Below, in pieces: positions 43,322-51,694 of a stretch of DNA of 64,000 bases. The stretch comes from Ardenticatenaceae bacterium. Lineage in GTDB: Bacteria; Chloroflexota; Anaerolineae; Promineifilales; Promineifilaceae. The DNA is taken from the NCBI GenBank assembly GCA_020634435.1, contig JACKBS010000005.1, positions 951,546 to 1,015,545 on the forward strand. Direction: 5' to 3'. The notes below the pieces were generated by a model. The model saw only the letters and a program-made list of their open reading frames with translations. It ran no database searches and had not been told where the DNA came from. Every line of letters starts with the position of its first letter. Position 1 is the stretch's first letter. The position numbers and the translations under genes were made by a program.

Positions 43322-43777
43322 CTAGGGAATGCAGAGCGTTTGCCCGGCGTAGATGAAGTTGAGGTTGTAGATGCCGTTGGCTTCGGCAATGGTGTACGGG
43401 CTGATGCCATACCAAACGCCCAGGTTGATGAGATTATCGCCATAGCGTACGGTGTGGTAATAGCGGCAGTAGCGCTGTGGTGGCGGCGGCGGTGGTTGGG
43501 GCGCTGGTGTGTAATAGTAGGGAATAAAAATCACTGTGCCATAATAAATGAGGTTAGGATTCACGATTTGGGGATTAGCGGCCAGCAAATCGTTGATGGT
43601 AACCCCATAGTTTACGGCAATGAGTGACAATGTTTCGCCGTAGCGTACGGTGTGGTAGGTGCCGTTGCTCTCGGCAGGGGCGGCTTGCGTTGTGGCGGCG
43701 GTTAGCCCCAGCATGACAAGCAGCAAAAGCAAAGAAAGGGTCAGCCTGCGAAACCTTGAAGAACCAAATTTGATCAT
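43322..43777 (-). CDS. Secreted protein with two LysM domains
   Basis: 151 residues. Signal peptide (RLTLSLLLLLVMLGLTAATTQAAPA), LysM 1 (about 42-86, YHTVRYGETLSLIAVNYGVT), a proline-rich linker, LysM 2 (about 104-150, HTVRYGDNLINLGVWYGIS). Binds peptidoglycan or a similar glycan at the cell surface. The ATG at 43777 has AGGAGG 7 nt upstream; the longer ORF start is ruled out. Confidence 0.88.
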   Translation of the reverse strand: MIKFGSSRFRRLTLSLLLLLVMLGLTAATTQAAPAESNGTYHTVRYGETLSLIAVNYGVTINDLLAANPQIVNPNLIYYGTVIFIPYYYTPAPQPPPPPPQRYCRYYHTVRYGDNLINLGVWYGISPYTIAEANGIYNLNFIYAGQTLCIP

Positions 43778-43928
43778 AGAGGAACCTCCTGGAAGAAGCT
43801 GGGGGCAGGGCGGAAAACGGCCGTATCCCTCTTTACCGCCTCGCCATAAATTAACATAAAACCCTGAGCGCACTATAGCATAATCGCCGGGGGAATTGCA
43901 ATATGGCAGTATGGCAACCTGGCAAAAG

Positions 43929-43967
43929 AAAAAGCGCCTTGAGACAAATCGGCTCAAGGCGCTTTTT
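43929..43967. terminator. Terminator after efp
   Basis: AAAAAGCGCCTTGA pairs with TCAAGGCGCTTTTT; works in both directions. Confidence 0.88.
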
Positions 43968-43989
43968 GATGGGTGGTGGCGGTAATGTT

Positions 43990-44547
43990 TTACACGCGGG
44001 TGATGTATTCGCGGGACTCCGTGTTCACTCGAATCCAGTCGCCAATGTTGACAAACAGCGGCGTTTTTACCTTGAGGCCCGTGCTGGTATAGACCTCTTT
44101 CGTCGCGCCAGTGGCCGTATCGCCAGCGACGGCATTTTCGGCTTCCACCACTTCAAAATCCATCGTTTTGGGCAGTACGTAGTCCAACACTTCCCCTTCG
44201 TACATCAGCAGTTCCAGCTCCATGTTGTCGATGAGGAACTGTTTGTCATCTTCCAACACGTGATGGTTAACCGATTTTTGGTCGTAGGTGGCCGTGTTCA
44301 TGAACACGTAAAAGGTGCCATCGTCATATAAAAATTGGAATGTTTGTTTTTCCAACCGAATATCTTCCACACGGTCACCGGAGGTGAAGGTGAGTTGAAA
44401 GTTGGACCCAGAGCGCAAATCGCGCACGCTCACGCGAATAGTTGCTTTACCACGGCCTGGTTTGCTATGGCTGTATTCCGTTACTTTATAAAGATTGCCG
44501 TCTTGAGTAAAACTTACCCCGCGGCGCAGCTGATTGACATCGATCAT
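43990..44547 (-). CDS. efp: Elongation factor P
   Basis: 185 residues, three beta-barrel domains of normal length. Helps the ribosome at polyproline stretches. The domain I loop reads SKPGRGKATIR, so the residue at the tip normally modified (Lys34 in E. coli) is Arg32 here. The ATG at 44547 follows AGGAG. Neighbouring LysM protein has a run of prolines and would be a client. No earP, epmA or other modifying enzyme is seen nearby. Confidence 0.96.
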   Translation of the reverse strand: MIDVNQLRRGVSFTQDGNLYKVTEYSHSKPGRGKATIRVSVRDLRSGSNFQLTFTSGDRVEDIRLEKQTFQFLYDDGTFYVFMNTATYDQKSVNHHVLEDDKQFLIDNMELELLMYEGEVLDYVLPKTMDFEVVEAENAVAGDTATGATKEVYTSTGLKVKTPLFVNIGDWIRVNTESREYITRV

Positions 44548-44773
44548 GATTCATTACTCCTAAAAACAGGCTGGCGGTTCGTGGCGAGCGGCTCGTTTTC
44601 TGTCCAGCGCTTATTTTATTTCAAGATAACAGGTTAAGGTGTAAATTTTGCGAGATAGGATTCTCGGCTGCGAAGTTTATCATAAACAGTCTGGAGTGGG
44701 CAATTTGCCAACAAAACGACTTTAGGACGATTGGCTTGCGCCTTTTTTTGCCTTTTGAGTACAATGCGGTTGT

Positions 44774-45592
44774 ATGGACGAATTTGCCACAGTCTCCCCC
44801 GAAACCCAAATCTTATGCCATCAGTGTGCGGCCGTTTTGCCTGTGGAGCAAGGGTCGCAGTTTGTTACCTGTGAATTTTGCGGTGCCACCAACTTTGTGG
44901 ATAAAAGCGGCGCGGTGTTGCATTATGCCGTGCGGGCCACGGTAGACGAAACGGCCGCTTCTGCCGCGCTCCGTCGTTGGATGGGGGGGAATGCCACGGT
45001 GAAAGACCTGGACAAAAAGGCAACGATTGAACGGCCGTCTTTCCAGCAGTTCCCTATGTGGCTTATCCGCGTGAACCAAAATGGGCAGGAAAAGGTGGTG
45101 TTGGAGCCAGCCGCCGCGCTTTCTGTGTTTCAGCTGACGGAGCTGAGCATTCCCGCCTCGGACCTCGAACCGTATGATCACACGATGGACGGTGACGCGC
45201 TGGCGCCAACGGTGCCATTAGAGACGGTGCGCAAGTGGCTGGCCGATAATCAGAAAATTGCTGCCGGACAGATCAAAGAGAGTTCGCTGGTGCATCTGCC
45301 ACTTTTTGTGTTTAAGTATCAATTTGAAGGGCGGGCGTATACGGCCGTTGTTGATGCCGCCAGCAGCCAGGTTTTTGCCAGCGTCTACCCGTCCAAGCGT
45401 GAAGTGCCCTATGTGGCCATTGGGTCTTTGGGCTGCGCTCTGTACTTTTGTGCCGCGCTCATTCCGGCCATCACTTTCTTCTCCACCGATGGGTTGGGGC
45501 TGATCTGGGGCATCCTGGGCTATATTTTGGTTGCTATTCTGCTGGCGGTGCCCATTTTTGGCATTGCCGCCTACGTTTCATCCCGCGTATAA
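44774..45592 (+). CDS. Zinc-ribbon membrane protein 1 of a three-gene cassette
   Basis: 272 residues. N-terminal zinc ribbon CHQC...CEFC (about 15-36), an unidentified region of about 160 residues, then two membrane helices (about 218-268). No ribosome-binding site; a TACAAT at 44760-44765 with TTGCGC 18 nt upstream would place the transcript start almost at the ATG, so it may be leaderless. It resembles the next two proteins in layout (ribbon, then a region with PMWLIRV or YLPYWRV-like motifs). Function unknown. Confidence 0.78.
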   Translation: MDEFATVSPETQILCHQCAAVLPVEQGSQFVTCEFCGATNFVDKSGAVLHYAVRATVDETAASAALRRWMGGNATVKDLDKKATIERPSFQQFPMWLIRVNQNGQEKVVLEPAAALSVFQLTELSIPASDLEPYDHTMDGDALAPTVPLETVRKWLADNQKIAAGQIKESSLVHLPLFVFKYQFEGRAYTAVVDAASSQVFASVYPSKREVPYVAIGSLGCALYFCAALIPAITFFSTDGLGLIWGILGYILVAILLAVPIFGIAAYVSSRV

Positions 45593-45600
45593 ATACACCG

Positions 45601-45629
45601 GTAGGGGCAGGTCTCAGACCTGCCCTTAC
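45601..45629. repeat. GTAGGGGCAGGT palindrome between cassette genes
   Basis: GGGCAGGTCT/AGACCTGCCC 10-bp stem with one-base loop, flanked by GTAG and TTAC. Same class as 25837-25907. Confidence 0.8.
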
Positions 45630-45649
45630 GAGCAAAGTCAAAAATAAAA

Positions 45650-46750
45650 ATGACACAATCAGCTAACAAAACTCAAGGTCTAACGTGCCCCGAATGCAGC
45701 GGCGTGGTGCCAATTGCCGAAGGGGATCGCATAGTGGAATGCCCGTACTGCCACACCTTTTCGCTGGTTCAGGGAGAGCGTGGCGTGCGCCGTTGGCAGG
45801 TGCCGCAAGTAGTCGAGCGGGAGCGCGCGCTGCAAACGGTGGGGAATTTCTTCCGGGGCGTAAAAAAGGCACGCGATCTGGCGGCGGCGGCCGAAATCAA
45901 AGATACCTTCCTGGTTTACCTGCCCTACTGGCGGGTGGAGGCGTTTGTCGCGGGCTGGATGTTTGGCCGGGTGAAGTCTGGCAAGGACAGCACCCGACCC
46001 ATCGAGGTGCAAATCAGCGAGCAGATGCATTGGAATGATGCAGCTGTGGACGTGGCTGAGTATGGTGTGCATCAGGTGGCTATTTCTAAGGAGCAGTTAC
46101 GGCCGTATGACAGTGACCGTCTTCATGCCGAGGCAATGGTCTTCGAACCATCAGAATCGCACACCGACGCAATGATCGAGGCCGAACAGCATTTTACCTA
46201 CCGGGGTCGTAAATCGCGCCATCTGCGCACTAAGTTTTTTGAGAAGTTCCACTTTTTGCGCCAGCGTTTGTCCATTGTCTACTATCCGCTCTGGGTATCG
46301 CGCTACGAATACCACAAGCGCAATTACCAGGTGGTGGTGGATGGCGTGAATGGCAATATTTTGTACGGCAAAGCGCCCGGCAACATTTTTTATCGGGCTG
46401 CGGCGCTGGTAGGTGGTTTGGCCCTGGGCAACCTGATTTTGGTCAACGGGACCTGGTTGGCGGGCCTCATGGTAAGTAACAGCGACGAAGACGGCAACAT
46501 CTTGCTGCTGCTGATGCCAATAGCGTTTGGCATTGCTCTTATTGCGGCTGGGTATCGCGCTTTCCGCTATGGCGAAGAGGTGGAGGAAATCCAAAAGGGC
46601 GCGCGTAAGGCGACTCTGGCGGGTCAATCGGACAGCTCGACGTTGGTTTCTGCTCTCACGGGCGGACTGATGGGCGACAAGGCGGATATGGAGTCGGTGA
46701 TGCGTTCCGGCATGAGCGTGTTGGAAGAGTTGACGGAGGGACGGCGATGA
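45650..46750 (+). CDS. Zinc-ribbon membrane protein 2 of the cassette
   Basis: 366 residues. Zinc ribbon CPEC...CPYC (about 13-34), a large middle region with FLVYLPYWRVEAFVAG and YYPLWVSRYEYHKRNYQVVVDG, where aromatic-rich strands suggest two copies of one fold, and two membrane helices (about 245-310). C-terminal cytoplasmic tail. Its end overlaps the start of protein 3 by 4 nt (ATGA). Function unknown; similar proteins are sometimes labelled from the zinc ribbon alone. Confidence 0.8.
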   Translation: MTQSANKTQGLTCPECSGVVPIAEGDRIVECPYCHTFSLVQGERGVRRWQVPQVVERERALQTVGNFFRGVKKARDLAAAAEIKDTFLVYLPYWRVEAFVAGWMFGRVKSGKDSTRPIEVQISEQMHWNDAAVDVAEYGVHQVAISKEQLRPYDSDRLHAEAMVFEPSESHTDAMIEAEQHFTYRGRKSRHLRTKFFEKFHFLRQRLSIVYYPLWVSRYEYHKRNYQVVVDGVNGNILYGKAPGNIFYRAAALVGGLALGNLILVNGTWLAGLMVSNSDEDGNILLLLMPIAFGIALIAAGYRAFRYGEEVEEIQKGARKATLAGQSDSSTLVSALTGGLMGDKADMESVMRSGMSVLEELTEGRR

Positions 46751-47337
46751 AGTTGCTGGCTCTGCGCTGCCCAACCTGTGCCCAACCGCTTAAGCCGCAA
46801 AATCCAGAAGTGGTGGTGCTGCGCTGTGCGGGCTGCGGTACGGCCGTTTCCATCACGGATACTGGTCTTGCCTCTACCACCATTCATTTTGCAGCCGCGA
46901 CGGTCGAAAATTTTGATGCTTGGGTACCGCTTTGGTTGTTTAACGGCCGTGTGAACATCACCAGCCGCCAGACGCAGGGGCGCAACAAGCAGGCCGAGCA
47001 GGATGCCCAGCAGTTGTGGGGCTATCCGCGCAATCTCTATGTACCGGCCTGGGACTTGCCTACACAGGTGGTTTGCCAGCTGGGTGGCGACATGGTTCAG
47101 CGCCAGCCGCAGTTTCAATCTACCGCGCCCCCCACCCAAGCCACGCTGGTCGAAGCGGTGATCACGCCGGAAGATGCGTTGAAGCTGCTGGAATTTGTGG
47201 TGTTCAACGTGGAAGCGGGCCGCAAGGATTGGCTTAAAGAGCTGCACTTCACCATTGAGGCGGACACACCTCAGCTTTGGGCCATCCCCGCGCAGCGGGC
47301 GGGCAGCGAGTGGCGATTGCAGCCGGTTTTGCAGTAA
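46747..47337 (+). CDS. Zinc-ribbon protein 3 of the cassette (soluble)
   Basis: 196 residues. Zinc ribbon CPTC...CAGC (about 8-33), then a domain with FDAWVPLWLFNGRVNI, which is the same kind of motif (aromatic, Pro-Leu/Met-Trp) as in proteins 1 and 2. No membrane helix. Translationally coupled to protein 2. Function unknown. Confidence 0.8.
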   Translation: MKLLALRCPTCAQPLKPQNPEVVVLRCAGCGTAVSITDTGLASTTIHFAAATVENFDAWVPLWLFNGRVNITSRQTQGRNKQAEQDAQQLWGYPRNLYVPAWDLPTQVVCQLGGDMVQRQPQFQSTAPPTQATLVEAVITPEDALKLLEFVVFNVEAGRKDWLKELHFTIEADTPQLWAIPAQRAGSEWRLQPVLQ

Positions 47338-47402
47338 AAAGTGGAAAGTAAAAAGTGAAAAGCAGAAAGAACTTTTCACTTATCGCTTTTCACTCCTTTC
47401 AC
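47337..47402. repeat. AAAGTGAAAAG modular palindrome
   Basis: AG-rich left arm (GGAAAGTAAAAAGTGAAAAG) and TC-rich right arm (CTTTTCACTTATCGCTTTTC), each tandem modules of AAAGTG type. Lies between the cassette and ridA. Confidence 0.6.
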
Positions 47403-47423
47403 ACATCAAACAAGGAGTAAAAG

Positions 47424-47813
47424 ATGAAAACAATTATTCACACCGATAACGCGCCAAAGGCCGTGGGTCCATATTCACAGGCGGTGCGCACGGGGAATTT
47501 GCTGTTTACCGCCGGGCAGGTGGCTATTGATCCGGCCATCGGCAAATTGATTGAGGGAGACATCACTGCTCAAGCCGAACAGGTGATGAAAAATTTGCAG
47601 GCGGTATTGGCTGCGGCGGGCACTAGCTTTGCGCATGTGGTTAAAACTACCGTCTTTTTGGCCGATATGGCCGATTATCCAGGGATGAATGAGGTATACG
47701 GCCGTTACATTGGCAGCAATCCCCCCGCTCGTTCCGCTTTTGCCGTGCGTGGCTTGCCGTTGGGTGCCAAAGTCGAAATTGAAATGGTGGTCGAAATTCC
47801 CGAGGCGAACTAA
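47424..47813 (+). CDS. ridA: RidA-family enamine/imine deaminase
   Basis: 129 residues, complete YjgF/RidA fold. Hydrolyses reactive enamine/imine intermediates from PLP enzymes. Signature PPARSAFAVRGLPLGAKVEIE contains the catalytic Arg. AAGGAG precedes the ATG. The stop overlaps the next start as TAATG. Confidence 0.95.
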   Translation: MKTIIHTDNAPKAVGPYSQAVRTGNLLFTAGQVAIDPAIGKLIEGDITAQAEQVMKNLQAVLAAAGTSFAHVVKTTVFLADMADYPGMNEVYGRYIGSNPPARSAFAVRGLPLGAKVEIEMVVEIPEAN

Positions 47814-48496
47814 TGCCCAGTGATGTCATTCTGGTTGTGGATGATGAAGCCAACATCCGCGACCTGGCTCGATTGTATCTGGAGAAGGAAGGCTACAAGG
47901 TCATCCTGGCTCAAGATGGTGCGCAGGCGCTCAAGCTGGTTGAAGAGCAGGAGCTGGCCTTCATCGTGCTGGATTTGATGCTGCCGGAGGTGGACGGCTG
48001 GGAAGTGTGCCGCCGCGTACGTGCCCAGAGCGATGTGCCTATCCTCATGCTTACTGCTCGCGATGATGATATTGACAAAATTGTCGGGCTGGAAATGGGC
48101 GCGGATGATTACCTGACCAAGCCGTTTAATCCACGCGAACTGGTGGCCCGGGTGCGGGCCATATTGCGCCGGGTGAACAGCACCCAGGGTGGCGGGGCCA
48201 ACGAGGTGCGCCAGATTGGTCAGGTAACCATCGACCCGAGCAGCCGCGAGGTAACCGTAGCCGGGCAGCGCATCTCGCTGCGTACCAAGGAATTTGACCT
48301 GCTGCTCACTTTGGCCGATCACCAAAACATTGTTTTGTCGCGCGATCAGCTGTTGGATTTGGTGTGGGGGTATGAATTTTATGGCCAGACCCGCACCGTA
48401 GACGTCCATATCGCTCATCTGCGCGAAAAATTGGGCGATAGTTTGTCCATCGAAACCGTGTGGGGGATGGGGTACAAGCTGGTCGGTAATCCGTGA
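47813..48496 (+). CDS. OmpR-family response regulator
   Basis: 227 residues. Receiver domain (1-118) with acidic pocket DDEAN, phospho-Asp in FIVLDLMLPEVDGWE (about residue 53) and Lys in YLTKPFNPREL; winged-helix C-terminal domain (about 130-225) ending TVWGMGYKLVG. Coupled to ridA and upstream of a histidine kinase gene (48683), which is its likely partner; a repeat region of 186 bp separates them. Confidence 0.95.
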   Translation: MPSDVILVVDDEANIRDLARLYLEKEGYKVILAQDGAQALKLVEEQELAFIVLDLMLPEVDGWEVCRRVRAQSDVPILMLTARDDDIDKIVGLEMGADDYLTKPFNPRELVARVRAILRRVNSTQGGGANEVRQIGQVTIDPSSREVTVAGQRISLRTKEFDLLLTLADHQNIVLSRDQLLDLVWGYEFYGQTRTVDVHIAHLREKLGDSLSIETVWGMGYKLVGNP

Positions 48497-48557
48497 ACGG
48501 TGAGCGGTAATCGGACTATCGTGACCGATTACTGATAACGGATTACCGATAACCGTT
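48484..48557. repeat. GGTAATCCG-family modular palindrome
   Basis: Modules GGTAATCCG, GAACGGTGA, CGGTAATCGG on the left, CCGATTACTG, ATAACGGATTACCG on the right. The first modules overlap the response regulator stop. Confidence 0.7.
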
Positions 48558-48612
48558 TTACAGGCGGGTTACACTTTTTTAATGGCGGCTTCATGACGGC
48601 CGTTTACAGTCA

Positions 48613-48673
48613 AGACCCTAAGGGTTTTACTCTGAGCAACCGATGCTAAAAATCCGCCAAGCCCTTAGGGTCT
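48613..48673. repeat. AGACCCTAAGGG inverted repeat
   Basis: 12-bp arms at 48613-48624 and 48662-48673. It ends 9 nt before the histidine kinase ATG. Confidence 0.75.
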
Positions 48674-48682
48674 AAACAACGT

Positions 48683-50140
48683 ATGTTTCGCACCTTGCGC
48701 AGCCGATTGCTGCTTTCTTACTCTGTGTTGGTGGCGGGGACCCTGTTTGTGGTCTCGCTGGCCCTTCTTGCCCTGGGCGCACAACCCCGGCTGCGTTTTC
48801 AGCCTGCGTTGCAGCGGTTAGACATTATCAGCCGGGCTGGACGCAACGATATTTTACGTTTGCAGCTGACCAGCACGGATCGCGAAAATTTTTTACGCAA
48901 CCTCCTGCAAACTTTGGAAGATACCGCCGAAACCAACAACGTGCGCGCCTTTATTGCCACCGCGAGTGATGCCGAAATTATCTTTGATACAGATCCTTCT
49001 GAAAGTTTGGTTGGCGTTCAGATTGAAGGCCTTGAGCTGCCGCGTGACTATCTGCCAACGACCGATCCCAATACCCTGGCGGCTCGTTTTCGCGACCCAG
49101 ATGGCAATCGTTGGCTGGTTTATACGCGAGCTATTTCCAGCACGGGCTTTGATAGCGTGGTGGTCGTCTATGCCGTGCCCGAGCCGGGGCCGCTAGCCTT
49201 ACTGCGCGAATTGGGCTTTGGGCGTGCGTTTGTGCGGGCTGGTCTGGCTGGCTTGCTGGTTTCCGTTTTGCTGGCCTGGGTGATTGCCCGCTCGGTGGCC
49301 CGGCCGCTACAGCGCATGGCGGGCGCGGCCGAAGCCATTGCCCAGGGCGAATATGAGCAGCAGCTGCCGCTGGAAGGGCCAGAAGAAGTGGTGCGGGTGG
49401 CAGAGAGCTTCAATAGCATGTCGGCCCAAGTGGCGGCCACCCGGCAGGCGCAGCGCGATTTTGTGGCCAACGTCTCACACGATTTGAAGACGCCGGTGAC
49501 CTCGATTCAGGGATGGAGCCAGGCGTTGTTGGACGGTACGGCCGTTTCTCCCGAAGCGCAAACGCAGGCGGCCAACATCATTTATGGCGAGGCGGAGCGC
49601 ATGGGGCGCATGGTGGCCCAGTTGCTAGACCTGGCCAAAATTGAGTCTGGGCAGCTCCAACTAAACCGCTCGCCCGTTGACCTGGCAGAAATTGGCATGG
49701 TGGTGCGGCAAAATCTGCTGCCGCGTGCCCAGGCCCACCAGATTCACCTGACGATCGAGACAGAACCCGCGCCACCCGTTTGGGGCGATTATGATCGGTT
49801 GATGCAGGTGGTGTCCAACTTGGTTGATAACGGGCTAAATCACACGCCAGCCGGTGGGCGAGTGCATGTGGCAGTACGGCCGTATGGCGACCAAACCATT
49901 GAGCTTAGCGTGCAAGATACGGGTAAAGGCATGTCGCCAGAGCAGTTGGAGCGCATATTTGAGCGGTTTTATCAGGTGGATAAGTCGCGCGTACGTGAAG
50001 GGGGCCGGAGCGGCTCTGGCTTAGGATTGTCAATTGTGCAAGAGTTGGTGCTGCTGCATAACGGCCGTATCCAGGCCCAGAGTGAAGAAGGTAAGGGGAG
50101 CCGGTTTACCGTGCGGCTGCCAGTGGCGGGTAATCGGTAA
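48683..50140 (+). CDS. Sensor histidine kinase with HAMP domain
   Basis: 485 residues. N-terminal helix (about 8-30), extracytoplasmic sensor (about 32-165), second helix (about 178-198), HAMP (ARPLQRMAGAAEAIAQGEYE), HisKA with FVANVSHDLKTPVTSIQGWS, and HATPase with NLVDNGLNHTPAGG, DTGKGMS, and GSGLGLSIVQEL. Cognate regulator is probably 47813-48496. No ribosome-binding site; the start immediately follows a repeat arm. Confidence 0.94.
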   Translation: MFRTLRSRLLLSYSVLVAGTLFVVSLALLALGAQPRLRFQPALQRLDIISRAGRNDILRLQLTSTDRENFLRNLLQTLEDTAETNNVRAFIATASDAEIIFDTDPSESLVGVQIEGLELPRDYLPTTDPNTLAARFRDPDGNRWLVYTRAISSTGFDSVVVVYAVPEPGPLALLRELGFGRAFVRAGLAGLLVSVLLAWVIARSVARPLQRMAGAAEAIAQGEYEQQLPLEGPEEVVRVAESFNSMSAQVAATRQAQRDFVANVSHDLKTPVTSIQGWSQALLDGTAVSPEAQTQAANIIYGEAERMGRMVAQLLDLAKIESGQLQLNRSPVDLAEIGMVVRQNLLPRAQAHQIHLTIETEPAPPVWGDYDRLMQVVSNLVDNGLNHTPAGGRVHVAVRPYGDQTIELSVQDTGKGMSPEQLERIFERFYQVDKSRVREGGRSGSGLGLSIVQELVLLHNGRIQAQSEEGKGSRFTVRLPVAGNR

Positions 50141-50194
50141 TCCGTTATCCGTAAACAGTAATCCGATAACCGCTCACCGTTCACCGATTACCGT
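50131..50194. repeat. GGTAATCGG-family modular palindrome
   Basis: Begins at the histidine kinase stop and extends into the end of the Nudix gene on the other strand; modules as at 37107-37191. Confidence 0.7.
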
Positions 50195-50818
50195 CTGTCG
50201 TACGCGTGCCAAAAACTCACTGAGCAGAATGGCGGTAGCGCCCCATACTTTGTGGCCGTTGACGTTGTAGTAGGGCACCGTGTAGGTTGCGCCACGCACG
50301 GAAATGGGGCCAATCTCTCGCGTACTGGGATCCAGTAAATGAGCCAGAGGAACTTCTAGAATTTCAGCTACTTCGCGCACTTCGGGCACAAAAATCGGCC
50401 GTTCGCCGCCGTTGACCCAGCCTACAAAGGGATGCACTTCATAGTCTGATGGGGGAATGTAAATAGTGGTAAGGTGGCCGAGGATGGTAACGGCCGTCGC
50501 TGGTACACCAATCTCTTCTTCTGTTTCGCGCAGGGCGGCGGCAACGGCCGTTTCGTCCGGTTCGCGCCGCCCGCCAGGGAACGAAATTTGCCCCGCATGG
50601 GAGGTTAGATCATCGCGCCGCCGGGTGAGCACCAGGTGCAGCGCGTGGCGATGATAGTAGAGCAGCAGCAAGACGCCCCCAACACGCGGTTGGCCGGGCA
50701 AGTCCGGCGGGCGTGTCCGGTCACGACGGTCAACGGGCAGCATGTAGTAGTGGGCTGAACGGGGATCGAAATCGGGCAAAGTAAGCGCCTGGCGAATAAC
50801 GGCCGTTGTCAACTCCAT
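50174..50818 (-). CDS. Nudix hydrolase (CoA pyrophosphatase-like)
   Basis: 214 residues. Nudix box GGRREPDETAVAAALRETEE followed by EIGV, complete with catalytic Glu residues. The upstream FPGG and the overall length fit the NUDT7/YeaB type that cleaves CoA to 4'-phosphopantetheine and 3',5'-ADP. Its last codons overlap the intergenic repeat. Confidence 0.88.
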   Translation of the reverse strand: MELTTAVIRQALTLPDFDPRSAHYYMLPVDRRDRTRPPDLPGQPRVGGVLLLLYYHRHALHLVLTRRRDDLTSHAGQISFPGGRREPDETAVAAALRETEEEIGVPATAVTILGHLTTIYIPPSDYEVHPFVGWVNGGERPIFVPEVREVAEILEVPLAHLLDPSTREIGPISVRGATYTVPYYNVNGHKVWGATAILLSEFLARVRQTVIGER

Positions 50819-50845
50819 CTTGCTATTCCCAGCGGCGTACAGGCG

Positions 50846-51571
50846 CTATTCGTCGGTGATGCGGCGGAAGGTGTAGCCCACGCCGCGCTCTGAGGAGATG
50901 TACCGGGGGCGCGTCTTGTCTTTTTTGTCTTCAATTTTGCGGCGCAGGCGGTGCATGTGCACGTGCAGCCGGTCCTCGTAGGCGGGTTCTAGCGGCCAGA
51001 GACGGCGTAAAATAAAGTCGGTGTTCACCGTATGCCCGGCGCTGCGCATAAGGATGTAGAGCAGCTTTGTTTCGGTTGGCGTCAGGCTAACGGGTTTGTT
51101 ATTGATCAGCGCCTGTCGGCCAGGGAAATCAATCATCAGGCGGTCATCGACGCGGGTAAGGGAGCGCAGGGGGTAAGCAAAGTCGCCCATGCGCTGCAAA
51201 ACGCGCTTGACGCGGGCGGTTAGCTCCCCCGGATTAAACGGCTTGATGATGTAATCTTCGGCGTGTTCTTCCAGCCCTTCAACGACGGTGGATTCTTCGT
51301 TTACGGCCGTTAGCATAATAATCGGCAAGTCGCTGAATTGGTGTACAGTGCGGCAAAATTCAAAGCCGCTCATGCCGGGTGGCATGTGGATATCGACGAT
51401 GGCCATGTGGGGCAGCCCATGCTGCGTAATGACCGACAGCGCTTCTTCGCCAGACCCGGCGGTCATCACATCATATTCGGCTTGCTGCAAGGCATGGCTG
51501 ACGATGCGCAGGTTAAACGGATCGTCATCGACGGCTAAAATTCGGTGGGTGGTGATTTCAGAATCACTCAT
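50846..51571 (-). CDS. Orphan response regulator A (winged-helix)
   Basis: 241 residues. Receiver with phospho-Asp in MAIVDIHMPPGMSGFEF and Lys in YIIKPFNPGEL; C-terminal wHTH with LTPTETKLLYILMRSAGHTVNTD and ERGVGYTFRRI. GAGG precedes the ATG. No kinase adjacent. Very similar in layout to regulator B, upstream on the same strand. Confidence 0.93.
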   Translation of the reverse strand: MSDSEITTHRILAVDDDPFNLRIVSHALQQAEYDVMTAGSGEEALSVITQHGLPHMAIVDIHMPPGMSGFEFCRTVHQFSDLPIIMLTAVNEESTVVEGLEEHAEDYIIKPFNPGELTARVKRVLQRMGDFAYPLRSLTRVDDRLMIDFPGRQALINNKPVSLTPTETKLLYILMRSAGHTVNTDFILRRLWPLEPAYEDRLHVHMHRLRRKIEDKKDKTRPRYISSERGVGYTFRRITDE

Positions 51572-51694
51572 GGAAACCTCAAATTGGGAAATAATTACAA
51601 AGACGGGCCGGATTATAAAGCGTTCCTGCCGAATCTGGAATTAACTGAATTACACAACAGTGCAATGCTTATCAATTGGTTTGTGTTGGCTCAC

